From: Rhizobacter sp.
GTDB lineage: Bacteria > Pseudomonadota > Gammaproteobacteria > Burkholderiales > Burkholderiaceae_C
Assembly (NCBI GenBank): GCA_021153565.1
Contig: JAJKJU010000266.1
Location: 1-37,824 of the forward strand
Direction of reading: 5' to 3'
Length of the DNA: 37,824 nucleotides
Shown: positions 35,477 through 37,824 of the stretch, in pieces
Numbering within the stretch: position 1 is the first letter of the stretch
Layout of the letters: the number at the start of each line of letters is the position of its first letter
Notes under the pieces: model-generated
The model's database searches: none
Seen by the model: only the letters and a program-made list of their open reading frames with translations
Told to the model about the DNA's origin: nothing
Translations under genes and position numbers: made by a program

Positions 35477-35530
35477 CGGCGTGGTTCAAAAACCATTCTT
35501 GGGTAACACGGACGAGCGCAGTCGGCCCGC
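35477..35530 (-). repeat. Short repeat related to 34391-34447, copy B
   Basis: This stretch shares two blocks of about 12 and 20 bases with copy A, with a 3-base length difference between them. It lies just beyond the 3' end of the parA remnant on the minus strand. Confidence 0.55.
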
Positions 35531-35570
35531 TGACGATGGCGGGGATTTCACCCGGAAGGATGTGAAGTCG

Positions 35571-35848
35571 ATGCGCCTTGAGCTGTTCGCTGATCTGCTG
35601 CTGCAGCGTGATTCGCGGGTCGTACATCACACGCAGCAAGCCGATGAGCTGCAGCTCGGCGTTCAGGTTCGCGTGCACCTGCTTGATCGTGTTGACGAGG
35701 TCGCTCAGAGGCTGAGCCTCTCAGCCCTCCAGCGCGAAGTATTCGCACTCCATCGGGACGATGAGGCCATGGCACTGCACATGCCGTTCAGCGTCAGCAG
35801 ACTCAACGATGGGGGGCAATCGATCAGCACGAAGCTGTCCCTCCGGCA
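35571..35848 (-). pseudogene. parA/soj remnant (frameshifted, with inserted palindrome)
   Basis: On the minus strand the sequence reads FVLIDCPPSLSLLTLNGMC, then after a frameshift HGLIVPMECEYFALEG, an inserted stretch with a stop, and then SDLVNTIKQVHANLNAELQL and MYDPRITLQQQISEQLKAH. These are consecutive conserved parts of a ParA/Soj-type partitioning ATPase, including the Walker B-like VLIDCPP. The Walker A part and the C-terminus are missing. The protein cannot be functional. The inserted stretch is a 21-base palindrome discussed under findings. Confidence 0.85.
35704..35724 (-). repeat. 21-base palindrome in the parA remnant, resembling joined ends of the MITE-like element
   Basis: On the minus strand this reads ctgagaggct followed by cagcctctgag. 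The first half equals the outer 10 bases of the left end of the element at 3252 and the second half equals the outer 11 bases of its right end (3408-3418). It interrupts parA between ALEG and SDLVNT, where intact genes have an uninterrupted Gly-Leu-Ser-Asp-Leu stretch. Confidence 0.6.
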
Positions 35849-36285
35849 AGTCAGATGCGTGCAGGGGTTCGATGACCGAGTCGATGTTGTGAACGGGATG
35901 TGAAGTGTCGCTTCGGTGTCAGATGAACCCTGTCCGTTGTGTACTCCTACACGAATAGTGCTTCTTCCATGTCGAACCATGAAGGCTTGCCATTGACTCC
36001 CCCGTTCACCGCAAAGACACTCCTGTCGTGAATCGCCCGGCGCTCGCTTTGCCGGTGGACGATCGCCGACGTAGGGGAGTCTTTTGGGGACAAGGCTTCA
36101 CAAGCAGACCTGATGCTTGCAGCGAACTTTTGAACGCCGCGTTCAGCTGGCGCAGTGTCCCAATTCAGAAAGGTCAGTCTTCCGAAAGCTGTTTGAGCTT
36201 CGAGGAAACCTGGCGCTTGTCAGTTCGAATCCATCATCGCCGATGAGGGTCGACGACAGGTCCCCTCAGCAAAGGCATATTTCAA
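35849..36285. other. About 440 bases without a recognisable gene upstream of the NRPS gene
   Basis: No convincing ORF or RNA gene is seen. The last part must contain the NRPS promoter if that gene starts at 36286; I can see no clear promoter boxes. Confidence 0.35.
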
Positions 36286-37824
36286 GTGTGGAGCGATCTA
36301 GCCAGTAGTCAGCTTAGTCTTTGGGTGGCGTATCAAATAGATCCGTCACAGCGTGGCGGCTACAACGTCGGGTTTTGCGCTCGAATACTCGCGGATGTCG
36401 ATCCGCAGGACATCCGCAATTCGCTGGCCATGCTGGTTGCGCGGCATCCTATGTTGAGGGCCTCGTTCGAAGAGGGTGACAACGGGCCGCGGCAGCGAAT
36501 CCACCAACACGTGGAGCTTCCGTTTCAGTGGCACGACGCAAATGACTGGTCGGCTGAAAAGCTGCATGAGCACATCACCGATGAGTATCGACGCCCGTTT
36601 TTGAACGGGCCTGTACCGCTGCTGCGTGCGCACCTGTACCGCATTTCGAAGAACGAAAGCGTCCTGCTGTGGGTGCTGGATCATCTGATTTGCGACGGCG
36701 TGTCGTTCTGGCTCTTGATGGAAGAGTGGGGCGCCCTGCTGGAGTGTCGAGGTGCAGGGCTCGTGCCGGAGTTCGTGCACGAACCTGAATACTTCGCCTA
36801 CGTGCGGCATGAAGCGCAATGGCTCGACAGCCCCAAGGCGGGCAGGCAGCTGAGTCACTGGAAGCAGGTCCTGAGCTCGGAACCTGCGCCGCTGGATCTG
36901 CGGCACGACGCTGCAGACGCCTCGCAGGATCTGCCGCAGCGTCGTAGCTTGCCGTGCGTCCTGCCCCCTGAACTGGCGCAAGCCATTCGCTCGCTGGCGG
37001 CGCGACATGGCGTCACGCTGTACACCGTGCTCCTGGCGGCGTACTTCATACTTCTGCGAAGGCATACCGGTCAGGATCGGCTGGCCGTCGGTGCTCCCAT
37101 TTCAAGTCGTAGCGAAAGCGCGCGGTCTACTGTCGGGAACTGCACCAACACCGTTGTGCTCACGGCCGACTTCGAGCTGGGCCTGACGGTGTCGGGCCTG
37201 CTCTCATCCGTGAATTCGATGGTCTTGCGCGCCTTGCGCAATCGGCATTACCCGTTCAGTGAACTTGTTCAGCGCTTGAATCCGCGGCGCGATTCGACGC
37301 ACCACCCCTACTTTCAGACGCGGTTCAACTTCCAGAACGAACGGGGCACCTCGTCCGTCAAGGTGCTGATGGCCGAGGCTGAGCGTGGTGCCTACGTAGA
37401 TGCGAACAGCACGGTGATGTGGGGCGGTTGGACAGTGGCGCCTTATGGCTTGGAGATGAGCCGGGGCGATGTTGGCAATGCACTCGACATCGAAGTGGGC
37501 GAGTTTGCCGACAAGCTGGGCTACAGCCTCAGGTACGACGCGAGGCGGCTGAAGCGCAGCACCGTGTCGCGCTATGTCGAGCATCTGCATGCGGTGTTCG
37601 ACGCCATGGTGACCGACGATGCGCATGCGGTCGACGGCATCGATCTGCTGTCGCACACCGAGTGCCGGCAAGTGCTGATCGACTGGAACGCCACGCAGGC
37701 CGACTATCCGCGCGATCAGTGCATCCACGAGCTGATTGAAGCGCAGGTGAGGCGATCGCCCGAGGCGACGGCGGTGGTCCATGAAGGCGGGTCGCTGAGC
37801 TACGCCGAGCTGAACCGGCGCGCC
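36286..37824 (+). CDS. Nonribosomal peptide synthetase, start of gene (condensation domain and beginning of adenylation domain)
   Basis: An open frame runs from the GTG at 36286 to the window edge (513 codons, no stop). The first residues, SSQLSLWVAYQIDP, match condensation motif C1. LDHLICDGVSFWLL is the HHxxxDG motif with the first His replaced by Asp and the catalytic second His and DG kept. GNCTNTVVLTADF corresponds to C5 and HPYFQTRFNFQN to the next block. After the linker (LIDWNATQADYPRDQCIHEL) the adenylation domain begins with EAQVRRSPEATAVV and LSYAELNRRA. Starting with a C domain suggests a chain-elongating or lipo-initiating enzyme. The frame is open back to 36247; a possible ribosome-binding site aaagg lies at 36271-36275. 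Confidence 0.92.
   Translation, partial: MWSDLASSQLSLWVAYQIDPSQRGGYNVGFCARILADVDPQDIRNSLAMLVARHPMLRASFEEGDNGPRQRIHQHVELPFQWHDANDWSAEKLHEHITDEYRRPFLNGPVPLLRAHLYRISKNESVLLWVLDHLICDGVSFWLLMEEWGALLECRGAGLVPEFVHEPEYFAYVRHEAQWLDSPKAGRQLSHWKQVLSSEPAPLDLRHDAADASQDLPQRRSLPCVLPPELAQAIRSLAARHGVTLYTVLLAAYFILLRRHTGQDRLAVGAPISSRSESARSTVGNCTNTVVLTADFELGLTVSGLLSSVNSMVLRALRNRHYPFSELVQRLNPRRDSTHHPYFQTRFNFQNERGTSSVKVLMAEAERGAYVDANSTVMWGGWTVAPYGLEMSRGDVGNALDIEVGEFADKLGYSLRYDARRLKRSTVSRYVEHLHAVFDAMVTDDAHAVDGIDLLSHTECRQVLIDWNATQADYPRDQCIHELIEAQVRRSPEATAVVHEGGSLSYAELNRRA

Overview
The window looks like a chromosomal segment of a high-GC betaproteobacterium of the order Burkholderiales, probably Comamonadaceae (Variovorax/Acidovorax-like). 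I infer this from gene content, codon use and the style of the proteins, not from a marker gene. About 31 kb is a type VI secretion system (T6SS) locus. A small redox/periplasmic module, a stretch of broken DNA and the start of a nonribosomal peptide synthetase (NRPS) gene follow it.

Layout. (1) 1-9277, plus strand: tssB and tssC (sheath), hcp (tube), tssE, tssF and tssG (baseplate) and clpV/tssH (sheath-recycling ATPase). Two copies of a MITE-like palindromic repeat end just upstream of tssB and tssF, and an unrelated giant hairpin separates tssG from clpV. (2) 9433-20187: the weapon island. It holds a 5' stub of a lost vgrG, a complete vgrG with a long C-terminal tail, a 1615-residue Rhs protein with a histidine-rich C-terminal tip, two small AT-richer ORFs that probably protect against that tip, a PAAR tip gene, an IS5-type transposase remnant and a broken ORF. 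(3) 20299-21387: tssA, plus strand. (4) 29816-21394, minus strand, one apparent operon: an M15 peptidase-like cell-wall enzyme, a second PAAR protein, a membrane protein with a degenerate ketosynthase-like segment, tssM, tagF and a BON/OmpA-type lipid-envelope protein. (5) 29963-31322, plus strand: a single-pass Ser/Ala-rich protein and an internally deleted vgrG fragment. (6) 31952-34362: a DUF4148-like exported protein, a cytochrome b561-like membrane protein, a molybdopterin oxidoreductase with Tat/lipobox features and a Met/Lys-rich small protein. (7) 34363-36285: eroded DNA with a parA remnant, an unassigned ORF and short related repeats. (8) 36286 to the window end: an NRPS condensation domain running into an adenylation domain.

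Together the T6SS genes give the sheath, tube, baseplate, ATPase, TssA, TssM, two PAAR tips, a VgrG and an Rhs effector. TssJ, TssK and TssL are not in the window; they are probably just left of position 1. The most unusual items are the mobile hairpins sitting at T6SS gene starts (and a footprint of the same element inside the parA remnant), the PAAR-less Rhs paired with a long-tailed VgrG, its unassigned histidine-rich tip with two possible protective partners, the ketosynthase-like membrane protein beside tssM, and the scattered vgrG debris. No rRNA, tRNA or CRISPR array was seen.
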